A DNA stretch of 64,000 nucleotides from an uncultured Peptoniphilus sp. Lineage in GTDB: Bacteria; Bacillota; Clostridia; Tissierellales; Peptoniphilaceae. A model generated the notes under the pieces. That model had not been told where the DNA came from and made no database searches. It worked only from the letters and a program-made list of their open reading frames with translations. How positions within the stretch are numbered: position 1 is the first letter of the stretch; each line of letters begins with the position of its first letter. Shown in pieces: positions 52,731-62,600 of this stretch. The stretch is taken from positions 1 through 64,000 of the forward strand of contig CABTZF010000003.1 in assembly GCA_902489255.1 (NCBI GenBank), written 5' to 3'. Made by a program: the position numbers and the translations under genes.

Positions 52731-53501
52731 ATGAAGAAAAAGCTATTATTTTTAGTTACCTTTTTAACTTTATTAATAACCTTTGTAAGTGCAGACCTTG
52801 TAGATAAAAATCAGATGAATTACTATGTCTATGATCCTGAACATATTTTGTCTGAAAATTCAGTTACTTATATCAATTCCATAAATAAGGAATTAAAAGC
52901 CAAGACAGGTGGAGAGGTTGCAGTAGTCATACTTGATAACATTGAAGAAGGAGATGCCAAAGAATATACTACTGAGATTTTTAATGAGCTTGCTTTGGGA
53001 GAAAAGGGAAAAGATAACGGGGTCCTGATTCTTATGGCAATAAAGTCCCGAGACATACAAATTGAGACGGGTTATGGTGCTGAAGGTTTTGTAACAGATG
53101 CCAAAGCTGCAAGAACTTATAGGGCAATGGCCCAAGTAATTAAAGATAAGGAAAATAACGGCGAAGAAGGCTATGAAGCAGGAATCCTTGAAGGTTTTAA
53201 TACCATTATTAAAGATTATGAAGAAGAATATGAAATAAGTTTAGATGCTGATGAACCTGAATATTATGATGAAGAATTTGAAGACGATGAATGGTCCTGG
53301 CCTGCAATCGGTATGGCTTTGTTAATTATTCTTGTTATTGTCATAATTTCCAAAATAAAAGGAGGAAGTAGCGGAGGATTCGGAGGATATAATGACTTTG
53401 ACGATTTCGGCGGTGGCTTTGGAGGCGGTTCTTCCGGCGGCGGTTTTGGAGGCTTCGGAGGAGGCTCCAGCGGCGGTGGCGGTGCCGGTGGAAAATTCTA
53501 A
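52731..53501 (+). CDS. TPM-domain (YgcG-like) membrane protein with Gly-rich tail
   Basis: 256 residues. A signal peptide (KKLLFLVTFLTLLITFVSA) leads into a TPM domain (about 30-165) with YVYDPEHILSENSV, EVAVVILDNIEEGDA, NGVLILMAIKSRDIQIETGYGAEG. An acidic linker (EPEYYDEEFEDDEWS) precedes a membrane helix (WPAIGMALLIILVIVIIS). The C-terminal 48 or so residues are almost wholly Gly/Ser/Phe repeats (GGGFGGGSSGGGFGG). The domain faces outside. It pairs with lemA; envelope stress or repair roles are suggested elsewhere. Confidence 0.9.
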   Translation: MKKKLLFLVTFLTLLITFVSADLVDKNQMNYYVYDPEHILSENSVTYINSINKELKAKTGGEVAVVILDNIEEGDAKEYTTEIFNELALGEKGKDNGVLILMAIKSRDIQIETGYGAEGFVTDAKAARTYRAMAQVIKDKENNGEEGYEAGILEGFNTIIKDYEEEYEISLDADEPEYYDEEFEDDEWSWPAIGMALLIILVIVIISKIKGGSSGGFGGYNDFDDFGGGFGGGSSGGGFGGFGGGSSGGGGAGGKF

Positions 53502-53656
53502 GGAAGGTCCAAAAAATTTATATTAATTTAACAATTTATATATAAGAAGGTCCAGTCTTTAAACACACGTCATTATTAGAAGTACAGATATCTTTCGAAT
53601 AAATTAAATGCAAGATTAGTTATTGGACTTCACAAATAGGTTATTAAAAATGCCAC

Positions 53657-54352
53657 TTATCCAAGAAATAAGTTGAGCAAACCGACCAAGGCACCTTGGT
53701 GAATTAAATAAACAAGTAAAGAATGTCTGCCCATGATATTAAAAATATTGTGGGCAGGCTCTTTTTTTGTCAATTTGAAAAATTTATAAGAAAAAAAGCC
53801 GGAAAAATATAAGAAAATCCATGGAATTATGGGGAAATAATCCCCGGACTTAAAAGTTGGACCGGGAATGCCTAGGACAAATAAATTATAAGCATAAAAA
53901 TTTTGCGGAATCTTAACTAAGCCAAAAAGTATATTTCCCTCTTCAAGCCCCTTAAAAATAATAAATAAAGAAAGACTAATAAAAAAAGCTAAGCTAGTAT
54001 TTTTAATTTTGAAAAATTTTGAAAACCCATAAAAAATCAGGCCACTTAAAAAAAAGAAATGTAAAATACCGAAATAAATAGCATAGGTCTTATCAAAAAT
54101 AAAAGAACCGATGGTTATAATGCCGGCTGCCAGGCCTAAAATTAAAATTCTTTTAAGCCTTTGTCCGGAAAAATTTTCACATAGACCTGCCAAAAATATA
54201 AAGGACATACAAATATATTGTTGATAATAATAAAAATTAAAATTAAAAGAAAAACCGTAAAAGTTTTCTAAATCAAAAATCAAATGATAGATAATCATGT
54301 GGATTAAAGTAAAGCCACGCAAAAAATCAATTAAATTATATCTCTTGGTCAT
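53657..54352 (-). CDS. DUF1624-like (heparan-alpha-glucosaminide acetyltransferase-like) membrane protein
   Basis: 231 residues, about seven helices. The start RYNLIDFLRGFTLIHMIIYHLIFDLENFYGF matches the DUF1624 entry motif (D-x-x-RG---M---H). The end has IMGRHSLLVYLIHQGALVGLLNL, the usual terminal motif of this acyltransferase-type fold. The substrate is unknown. It is divergent from the cupin regulator and potABCD. Confidence 0.8.
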   Translation of the reverse strand: MTKRYNLIDFLRGFTLIHMIIYHLIFDLENFYGFSFNFNFYYYQQYICMSFIFLAGLCENFSGQRLKRILILGLAAGIITIGSFIFDKTYAIYFGILHFFFLSGLIFYGFSKFFKIKNTSLAFFISLSLFIIFKGLEEGNILFGLVKIPQNFYAYNLFVLGIPGPTFKSGDYFPIIPWIFLYFSGFFSYKFFKLTKKEPAHNIFNIMGRHSLLVYLIHQGALVGLLNLFLG

Positions 54353-54435
54353 AAAAAAATTATAACATAAAAATTAATAAAAACTAAGGAAATAATAAAT
54401 TTATTATAAATTTTATATTTAATATAATAAACCTA

Positions 54436-54464
54436 TTGACAAATTTATTAAGAATAATTATACT
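54436..54464 (+). promoter_or_regulatory. Promoter of the cupin regulator-potABCD operon
   Basis: TTGACA (54436-54441) and TATACT (54459-54464) are 17 bases apart. The ribosome site GAGAGGAG and the regulator ATG follow. Confidence 0.8.
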
Positions 54465-54512
54465 GAATCTAGTTTAATAAGTTAAAAAAAATATTTAATG
54501 AGAGGAGCTAAA

Positions 54513-55052
54513 ATGGACATAGGTAATAAAATAAAGGAGCTTAGAGTGGCGAGCGGTCTTACACAAGAAGAGCTGGCTACAAGAAGTGAACTAACTAAAG
54601 GATTTATTTCCCAAATAGAAAGAGATCTTACATCACCATCCGTTGATTCACTCCTTGATATATTAGAAGCTTTGGGGACAAATGCTTCGGATTTTTTTAC
54701 TAAAGATAGTAATGAACAAATTATTTTTTCGGATGATGATTATTTTGAATATGAAAATTCTGATTTAGGTTATGTTTTGGATTGGATAGTTCCAAATGCT
54801 CAAAAAAATATGATGGAACCAACTCTCATAACCTTAAATCAGGGAGCCATGTCAAAAAGGATAGATCCCTTTGAAGGAGAGGTTTTTGGTTATGTTATAA
54901 GCGGTAGCATTAGCTTGAGTTATGGGGATAAAAATTTTGAAGTCAAACATGGGCAAACTTTTTATTTTGAAGCTAAAAAAGCCCATTGCATAGAAAATAA
55001 AAACAAAAGACCTGCAAGAGTAATATGGATTAGCTCTCCGCCAAGCTTTTAG
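54513..55052 (+). CDS. XRE-cupin transcriptional regulator
   Basis: 179 residues. The helix-turn-helix occupies about 1-65: IGNKIKELRVASGLTQEELATRSELTKGFISQIERDLTSPSVDSLLDILEAL. The C-terminal cupin (about 110-175) reads GEVFGYVISGSISLSYGDKNFEVKHGQTFYFEAKKAHCIENK. ATG at 54513 is preferred over 54498 because AGAGGAG lies between them. Directly upstream of potA, it fits the PuuR-like regulators that control polyamine uptake. Confidence 0.92.
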   Translation: MDIGNKIKELRVASGLTQEELATRSELTKGFISQIERDLTSPSVDSLLDILEALGTNASDFFTKDSNEQIIFSDDDYFEYENSDLGYVLDWIVPNAQKNMMEPTLITLNQGAMSKRIDPFEGEVFGYVISGSISLSYGDKNFEVKHGQTFYFEAKKAHCIENKNKRPARVIWISSPPSF

Positions 55053-55061
55053 GGGGTAATT

Positions 55062-56099
55062 ATGGAAGATACAAAAGTAATAGAACTTAAAAATATCACC
55101 AAATCCTTTGGGGACAATCTTATTCTTAATAATTTCAATATGACTGTAAAGAAAAATGAATTCCTAACTCTTTTAGGGCCGTCAGGTTGCGGAAAAACAA
55201 CAATCCTTAGAATAATAGGAGGGTTTGAATGGCCTGATGAAGGCAGAGTTATTTTTAACGGAAAAGATATAACGGATGACGAACCCTATCAAAGGAAAAT
55301 AAATACTGTTTTTCAAAAATATGCACTTTTTCCGCATCTGAACGTTTATGATAATATTGCCTTTGGCTTAAAAATAAAAAAAACGCCCAAAAAAGAAATA
55401 GATAAAAAGGTTAAAGACTCATTAAAACTTGTTGGCTTAAAAAATTTTGAAAGTAGAAATATAGAGTCTCTATCAGGTGGTCAACAACAAAGAGTTGCCA
55501 TTGCAAGAGCCCTAGTTAATGAACCTGAAGTTCTTTTGTTAGATGAACCCTTGGGTGCCTTGGATTTAAAGCTCCGTCAGGATATGCAAATAGAACTGAA
55601 AAAAATTCAAAAGCAAGTCGGCATAACATTTATTTATGTTACCCACGATCAGGAAGAAGCCCTGTCAATGAGTGATACAATAATAGTTTTAAATGATGGC
55701 GAAATCCAACAAAAAGGCGATCCCATTTCCATCTACAATGAACCTAACAATGCTTTTGTTGCCGATTTTATTGGCGAATCAAATATAATTAGGGGAAGAA
55801 TGCTCGAAGATTATAAGGTAGAATTTCAAGGCCATATTTTTGACTGCGTAGATAAAGGGTTTGAAAAAAACGAAGAAGTTGATATAGTAGTTAGACCTGA
55901 AGATGTAAAACTGGTTAAAGAAAAGGGCATGATAAACGGCCTTGTAACTAATGAAGTCTTTTACGGAGTTCATTATGAAATGACAGTTCTTGTAGGCGAC
56001 AAAGAGTGGATAATTCAATCAACAGTAAAAAATGAAGTTGGAGAAAAAGTAGGTCTGATAATAGAACCGGATTTAATTCATGTCATGAAAGTTAAATAG
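55062..56099 (+). CDS. potA: Spermidine/putrescine ABC transporter ATPase
   Basis: 345 residues. Walker A is [16 protein letters not shown] (about 38-53), the Q-loop is [12 protein letters not shown], the signature is [15 protein letters not shown], Walker B is [13 protein letters not shown], and the switch is [11 protein letters not shown]-terminal TOBE-like regulatory domain ([14 protein letters not shown]..., [10 protein letters not shown]) follows. It drives uptake with PotB, PotC and PotD, whose genes follow with little or no gap. Confidence 0.96.
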   Translation: MEDTKVIELKNITKSFGDNLILNNFNMTVKKNEFLTLLGPSGCGKTTILRIIGGFEWPDEGRVIFNGKDITDDEPYQRKINTVFQKYALFPHLNVYDNIAFGLKIKKTPKKEIDKKVKDSLKLVGLKNFESRNIESLSGGQQQRVAIARALVNEPEVLLLDEPLGALDLKLRQDMQIELKKIQKQVGITFIYVTHDQEEALSMSDTIIVLNDGEIQQKGDPISIYNEPNNAFVADFIGESNIIRGRMLEDYKVEFQGHIFDCVDKGFEKNEEVDIVVRPEDVKLVKEKGMINGLVTNEVFYGVHYEMTVLVGDKEWIIQSTVKNEVGEKVGLIIEPDLIHVMKVK

Positions 56100-56108
56100 A
56101 GGTGAATT

Positions 56109-56954
56109 ATGAAAAAATATGCTTATGTATATGCCATTTGGGGACTCTTATTTATAGTTTTTCCCCTGGTACTTATTTTACTTTATTCCCTAAATGCAAA
56201 TAAAGAAATAATTGATTTTTCTCTAACCCTAAACAATTATTCAAAATTTTTTGAACCCCTGTATATAAAAATACTTTTGGTATCCCTGGCACTGGCAAGT
56301 GCATCTACATTAATTTGCCTTCTTATAGGTTATCCGGTAGCCTATATTATCTCAAAATTTAAAGAAAAAACAAGAAACAACCTAATAATGATTTTTATAA
56401 TTCCCATGTGGATGAATTTTCTTTTGAGGACCTATGCTTGGCTAACTCTTTTAGGAAGAAACGGTTTGATAAATAAAGCCTTTGCCCTAATAGGCTTGGG
56501 ACCCTTTAATCTCATGTATAACATGAAAGCTGTAGTTATTGGTATGATATATAACTTTTTGCCTTTTATGGTTCTTCCCATCTATACAATTCTTCTAAAA
56601 ATTGATAAAAGATATATAGAATCGGCAAAAGATCTGGGTTGTAATGACTTTTGGGTATTTTTAAAAGTTACCCTTCCCCTATCTCTACCAGGGATTTATA
56701 CAGGAGTAACCATGGTATTTATACCGGCAATTTCAACCTTTGTTGTGCCGAATTTGCTTGGTGGAAATAATTTTTATCTGATAGGAAATTTAATAGAAAA
56801 ACAATTTACCTTTACAGGAGATTGGGGATTTGGATCTGCAATATCAATAGTTTTAATAATTATAATGCTTATATTTTTACTTTTGCCGAAGTTATATAAA
56901 AGCATTAAAAAAAGAATAGCCCGGGGAGGAAGAGTCTATGAAGAAATTAATTGA
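56109..56954 (+). CDS. potB: Spermidine/putrescine ABC permease PotB
   Basis: 281 residues with six hydrophobic segments. The EAA loop that contacts PotA is YIESAKDLGCNDFWVFLKVTLPLSLPGI (about 176-203). It overlaps potC by 17 bases. Confidence 0.94.
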   Translation: MKKYAYVYAIWGLLFIVFPLVLILLYSLNANKEIIDFSLTLNNYSKFFEPLYIKILLVSLALASASTLICLLIGYPVAYIISKFKEKTRNNLIMIFIIPMWMNFLLRTYAWLTLLGRNGLINKAFALIGLGPFNLMYNMKAVVIGMIYNFLPFMVLPIYTILLKIDKRYIESAKDLGCNDFWVFLKVTLPLSLPGIYTGVTMVFIPAISTFVVPNLLGGNNFYLIGNLIEKQFTFTGDWGFGSAISIVLIIIMLIFLLLPKLYKSIKKRIARGGRVYEEIN

Positions 56955-57720
56955 CAGGATATATTTATTTTTAATATTTATCTTCCTATACGCACCCATA
57001 TTTATACTTATAGTTTTTTCCTTCAACAATTCTAAATTAAGAGGTGCTTGGGTAGGTTTTACTATGAAGTGGTACAAAAATTTACTTGTGGACCCAAGTA
57101 TCCTTTCGTCTTTAAAAACAACCCTTATAGTAGCCCTGGTAGCAACTTTTATATCAACAATAGTTGGGACCATGGCGGCAATAGGCATCCATCAGATGAG
57201 AGGAGTTAAAAAAACAATAATTTTAAATGTAAACTATTTGCCGGTCCTAAATCCCGATATAGTTACAGCCATAGCTTTAATGGGATTTTTTGGACTTTTA
57301 CAAGTAAGCATGGGTTACGGAACTATGATTATTTCTCACATAGTTTTTTGCATACCCTATGTAATTTTGTCAATCCTCCCAAAACTAAGTCAGTTGGATT
57401 CCAATACTTTGGAAGCCGCCCTGGATTTGGGAGCCAAACCGTTTTATGCGATAACAAGAGTTGTAATCCCGCAAATAAAATCAGCAATTTTGACAGGAGC
57501 CTTAATGGCATTTACCCTGTCAATAGATGATTTTGTAATTTCTTTTTTTAATACAGGACAAGGAGTGACAAACCTTTCAATAACCATTTATTCCATGGCA
57601 AGAAAAGGTATAAATCCATCAATCAATGCCCTGTCAACCCTAATGCTTTTGGCATTATTAATTCTTCTCCTACTAATAAATAGAAGAAGCGAAAATAAAT
57701 TAAAGGAGCTGAGCCAATGA
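56938..57720 (+). CDS. potC: Spermidine/putrescine ABC permease PotC
   Basis: 260 residues, six membrane helices. The EAA loop is TLEAALDLGAKPFYAITRVVIPQIKSAI (about 157-184), and FTLSIDDFVISFF is a PotC-typical helix. The start overlaps potB and the end overlaps potD by 4 bases, so translation is coupled across the set. Confidence 0.94.
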   Translation: MKKLIDRIYLFLIFIFLYAPIFILIVFSFNNSKLRGAWVGFTMKWYKNLLVDPSILSSLKTTLIVALVATFISTIVGTMAAIGIHQMRGVKKTIILNVNYLPVLNPDIVTAIALMGFFGLLQVSMGYGTMIISHIVFCIPYVILSILPKLSQLDSNTLEAALDLGAKPFYAITRVVIPQIKSAILTGALMAFTLSIDDFVISFFNTGQGVTNLSITIYSMARKGINPSINALSTLMLLALLILLLLINRRSENKLKELSQ

Positions 57721-58754
57721 AAAAATTTATAATTCCCCTATTATTAATGACCTTATTTTTAACAGCTTGCGGAAAAAATCAGGCAAAAGAAAGTATTAAT
57801 GTCTATAATGCCGGCGAATATATAGACCCGCAAATCTTAAAAGATTTTGAAAAAGAAACAGGAATAAAAGTAAATTATTCAACCTTCGCCACAAATGAGG
57901 ATATGTATATTAAAGCAACCCAATCTCAAGATACCTATGACGTAATAGTGCCTTCCGATTACATGATTGAAAGATTTATAAAAGAAGATTTTCTTCAACC
58001 CTTAGATTTTTCTAAAATTGAAAACTTTGCTCAAGTTGAAGATAACCTTAAAAACCCTTCTTATGATAAAGAAAATAAATATTCAGTACCTTATTTTTGG
58101 GGAACAGTGGGCATAATTTATAATAAAAATGAAATTAAAGATACGGTCGATTCATGGAATATCTTATGGAATCCAAAATATAAAAAACAAATAATAATGT
58201 ACAACTCTCAAAGAGATACCATAGGACTTGCCTTAAAAAGACTAGGCTATTCTTTAAATTCAGTAAATCCCGATGAAATAAACGCAGCCGAAGAATCTTT
58301 AATAGAACAAAAACCCCTGGTCTATGCTTATATGGATGACGATGGAAGAGATGTAATAGTTCAGGGAGATGCAAATATCGGAGTTATGTATTCAGGAGAT
58401 GCTCTTTTAATGATTGATCAAAATCCGGATCTTGATTATGTAATTCCAAAAGAAGGTTCAAATTTATGGGTGGATGCCATGGTAGTTCCAAAAAATGCAA
58501 CAAATGTTGACGGAGCCCATAAATTTATAAATTACATGCTAAAAAAAGAAGTCCAAGTTGAAAATGTTCTTTACTGCGTGGGATATACATCACCCGTTAA
58601 AGGTGTAAAAGAAGAATTGCCCGATAAGATCAAAAATTCAAAAGTAGCCTATCCGGATCTAGATAAACTTCCACCGATGGAAACTTTCAAAGACTTGGGT
58701 GAAAGCATAAAACTTTATGATAGAGCCTGGACAGAACTAAATGCAAGTTCATAA
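57717..58754 (+). CDS. potD: Spermidine/putrescine-binding lipoprotein PotD
   Basis: 345 residues. The lipoprotein signal KKFIIPLLLMTLFLTAC ends in a lipobox LTAC with Cys18. The mature protein has INVYNAGEYIDPQILKDFEKETGIKV, YDVIVPSDYMIERF, YFWGTVGIIYN and SGDALLMIDQNPDLDYVIPKEGSNLWVDAMVV, all typical of PotD/PotF folds. It is held to the outer face of the membrane and delivers polyamine to PotBC. Confidence 0.95.
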   Translation: MKKFIIPLLLMTLFLTACGKNQAKESINVYNAGEYIDPQILKDFEKETGIKVNYSTFATNEDMYIKATQSQDTYDVIVPSDYMIERFIKEDFLQPLDFSKIENFAQVEDNLKNPSYDKENKYSVPYFWGTVGIIYNKNEIKDTVDSWNILWNPKYKKQIIMYNSQRDTIGLALKRLGYSLNSVNPDEINAAEESLIEQKPLVYAYMDDDGRDVIVQGDANIGVMYSGDALLMIDQNPDLDYVIPKEGSNLWVDAMVVPKNATNVDGAHKFINYMLKKEVQVENVLYCVGYTSPVKGVKEELPDKIKNSKVAYPDLDKLPPMETFKDLGESIKLYDRAWTELNASS

Positions 58755-58795
58755 TAAACTTTCTACTATAAAAAATATTTAGGGATATTTATTAA

Positions 58796-58824
58796 GGGGG
58801 ACTGTCCCTTGCGGACTGTCCCCT
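58796..58824 (+). repeat. Lone GGGACTGTCCC pair (third partial copy)
   Basis: GGGGGACTGTCCCTTGCGGACTGTCCCC reproduces the left end of the 98-bp repeat unit, but the rest of the unit is absent. It lies about 40 bases after potD and may act as part of a terminator. Confidence 0.75.
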
Positions 58825-58850
58825 AACTTAAGTTTGAATAATATTGTGGA

Positions 58851-58948
58851 GGACTGTCCCTTGTGGACTGTCCCCCTAAGATTAAACTTGAACTCGGAAA
58901 AAGAAAAATAAAAAAATCAAGAAAGGGACAGTCCTAAAGGACAGTCCC
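58851..58948 (+). repeat. 98-bp direct repeat, copy 1
   Basis: The unit runs from a GGACTGTCCC pair through CCCTAAGATTAAACTTGAAC and an A-rich middle to the palindrome GGGACAGTCCTAAAGGACAGTCCC. Copy 2 starts 141 bases later and differs at about four positions. Confidence 0.9.
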
Positions 58949-58991
58949 AAATTTTATTTAAGGCACCTATCCCGTGCTCGTTTTTAAGGGG

Positions 58992-59089
58992 GGTCTGTCC
59001 CTAGCGGACTGTCCCCCTAAGATTAAACTTGAACTCGGAAAAAGAAAAATAAAAAAATCAAGAAAGGGACTGTCCTAAAGGACAGTCCC
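58992..59089 (+). repeat. 98-bp direct repeat, copy 2
   Basis: Same layout as copy 1, with GGTCTGTCCC at the left end and GGGACTGTCC in place of GGGACAGTCC at the right palindrome. The middle is identical to copy 1. The stretch between copies (about 43 bases) is unrelated. Confidence 0.9.
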
Positions 59090-59604
59090 TATTATTTTAA
59101 TAAAAATATAAAAATGTAACATAAATTTAATATTCGCCTGTGAGGAAATGGCTTGCTTATATATATATATATATTATAATGAAAATAACTATAAAGGGGT
59201 GATTTTAACAAGTATAGTTAAGTTTGGTTCAGTTATTATTTTTTAATCGAATCAATTTAGATTTTAGAAAAATTTTATGAAATATAAATTGATTGTTTAA
59301 AAAATATTAGGCTAATACTCAAATCAAATTAAAGGTAGAAAAATTTAATTAGAAGAAGAAAGAACAACTAAAAACAAAGATTTGAAGGTCTTGGGTATTT
59401 TTAAAAAACAAATTATCATGATAAAATTTTTAATAAATACTAAGTTCTATGCAGGATATTTCCATAATAAACCTAAAGTGTATTAATTTTGTAATCAAAG
59501 ATAAAAATCTGTATCCCTGCAAATGAATTTAATATCCAATTTCATGGATATTTTAGCAATATATACTTTAAATCTATGTAAGTAATTTAGAAAGGAGAAA
59601 TTAT

Positions 59605-62600
59605 ATGCAAAAGAAAAACTATCTGCGAAAGACACTCGCACTAGTCATGGCATTCTTAATGATAGTGACTATGTTGCCAGTGAATGTTTTTGCAGAACCA
59701 ACGAACCCTGGTCAAGGAAGTAATCTTCCTAGCAACAGAGTTCAAAAAGTAAATTGGGATAAGTTATATGATAAAACTTCCAACATTTGGAAGCTTAATC
59801 AAGACTACAATCTTACCCCAACTCAACAATTAGTAAAAGTATCGTCAGCAGACCCAATTGATAATTTTGGCTTAAACTATGAAGGATACTTTGTAAATGC
59901 AGAAGGCAGGACAGTATTAAGACTTGTATACCATGAAAGTTCAACAGCAGCTTCTACTTGGTGGCATAACTTATTGTTTAAGTTTGACAAAGACTTATTT
60001 TCAAAGATTGATTTTAGCAAATCATTTATTGAATATTTTAATGGACAAAAGCTTCAATTCTATAATGTTTCAGGTTCTAACGAAAAAGCCTTAAAAATCA
60101 GAGACCTTATTTGGAGTGATAGAGCTGGATGGAAGCACAATATGCCTATAGATTTAGTTCTTAATGATGGTGTCAAGTATTCAGACTTAAAAGATAACTA
60201 TTTGATACAAATGCGTTTTGCAACTCCAGTGCTTGACAAGATTTATACATTTGCACCAGGAAAATCACCTATGGATTACTCAAGTTACACTAAAGCAACT
60301 GTAGTTGCAGTAAATAGTGATATCAATAACGCATTTATGAGGGGACCAAAACCACAATCAGCTCTTATAGCTGGTCAAAGATCTTTCATGACAGAGTATG
60401 ACAATGAAGCTCAAACTATAAATCAAAAACCTAATACAGATAAGACATTAGCGGTATTAAAGACTCAGTACCAATGGGAACATGCCTCTATGAATAAGGC
60501 TAATACAATTGATGGCAAACCATTCGGTTACATGATAGCCTTTGATGCAAGTCTTGTACCTTATTTAAAAGCAGATACAGCTGGCAATGTTGGATATACT
60601 ACACTTCAAAATGTTGATAAGGTAGAAAATAAAGGTAATGCTCAATATCCATATATAAAAACTGCATTAAAATTAAATCAAATAAATTATACACAAGATG
60701 GAAAAATTGCTTACTTTGTTTTAGCTGAAAGCAATTTTGTAAAAACAGGGGTTAATGTAGTAACTATCGGTCAAATGGATGGTAGTATATACCAAGGAAC
60801 AGACAACTTTACTAACATTGACTTTGTAGTAAATAAAAACATGTTCATCAATACATTTTCATCTGATCCTGATAAAGAACAAATTAGATTTGGAGTTGTA
60901 GCCGGATGGGTTGAAACTAATCCAAAAGGCATGACAATATTTGAAAAGACATTTGATCATGATGTTGATATATCAGCAGGTGGAAATATAAATATTGATA
61001 CCAGTGGTGCACCAGAAGGTGGTCAAATCATGGTTCAAGTAGGCGATGGAGATAACTTCATAAAAAGATTCCAACCTTACTACAATGCACTAAGAAATGT
61101 ATCTAATTTAAATGGCTTTGATGGAATGGACTTACTCGCAGATGGAATTTATAGTGTACCATATAGAACTGGTATAAAAATTAAAGCTGGAGAAAAATTA
61201 AGAGTTTACTTGCCAGATACAGCTGATAATGGAGATGTTCGATTATTCTACTTAAACAACGCAACAGCGTGGAACCAAGGTGGAGTAAATTTAAAATTTG
61301 ACAATCAAAAATACAATGGAGAGATAAATGTTCATTTAGGAAAGGTTCCTGATCATGTAGATTTAATTTACACACTAAAAGGACAAAGTACACCTACCAC
61401 AACTAATTTTACTAAAGGTTTTACATGGAAACATAATGGAGGCAGTGAATTAAAAACAATCAATGCTTCTATATTGGATACTGGCGGAGATTATATACTA
61501 TATAAATCAATGCTTGAGCCAGGCACAGAAGTTATTGCAAAAGCTTATTCTAAAACTGGAGAAGTAAGAGAATCTTCTATAAAGTATGATGCATTTATAA
61601 AATCTTCTGAAAGATACGAGGATTTAGTAATTACTGACAATTCTGATGTACTAAGCTCACTTGTAATAAATAAGTCAGTATTAGTACCATATCAACAAGT
61701 TTATACTAATGATTACACACAAGGACAAGATGACTTCTACAAGAACGTTGTTGTTCAACCAGCTAATGTAACTGCGTTTAATACAAAGACGACTCAACTT
61801 GTAGGTTACGCTTCATATGATGGCGGGCCGGTTAGAATGAGATTCTTACCTAATACAGCAAAAACATATCTTGGAAATGTAGACGCAACAGCAAGTGAGA
61901 GAGATAATGACGGATTTATAACTGATCCAAAGACTTCAAAAGTTACAGTTGGCAATAAGGAATACGACAAATATGAATACACAGTAAATATTGCTGATAT
62001 GGTAGACTCAAGTGACAATACAACAATAATACCTGAAGCAGATAAAACATTAAAGAAAGATATGAGAATTATTGTTAACAACTCAGATGGTTCATCAATA
62101 CCTTCAGACTGGTATGAAACAAGAGTTAGAACAAGAGTCCTATTTGACCTTAATAAAGATATGGACTTTAATGTAGACAATGGTATTACAGACAGTATAG
62201 TAAAGGTTGTACCGGATAATCAAAAGTTCTTAGACGAAGATAATTATACGGCAAATGGATTTAGCACTACATCTGGGGCATATCTAAAAGATATGGACGG
62301 AAATGATTTAACAGGAAACGATCTTGAATTAAGAAAGTGGCCTGAAAAACCGGCTAATATAACAGTAGATGGAATTGATAAACAATTCTTAGGCTGGTCT
62401 ACAAAACAAGTTACAGAAGAGGAATTTGCAAATCTTGCAACTTTAACAGATGTTAACCAATGGGCTACAGCAGCTACAACAGGTTATAAGGTAACAGAAA
62501 ATTCACCGTTTGATTCTCATCAAGTTTTATATGCAGTTTATGGACAAGGTTATTCAGCAGTATTTAACCCAGAACAAAAATACGATGAAGCTACAGATAA

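Larger units (their letters stand above)
58755..59604. other. Gene-free region: repeat cluster and long upstream region of a surface gene
   Basis: Bases 58796-59089 hold the GGGACWGTCCC repeats listed separately. From about 59100 to 59600 the sequence is AT-rich, includes an alternating AT run at about 59159-59175, and has a TATAAT near 59175. I see no gene there. A likely ribosome site AAAGGAG precedes the ATG at 59605. Confidence 0.6.

Noticed and set aside
58796..59089. CRISPR array
   Set aside because: The repeat units are long (98 bp) with only two full copies, no regular spacers and no cas genes.
59159..59175. Alternating AT run as a microsatellite or phase-variation tract
   Set aside because: It is short, lies over 400 bases from the next gene, and overlaps an ordinary TATAAT-like sequence in an AT-rich region.
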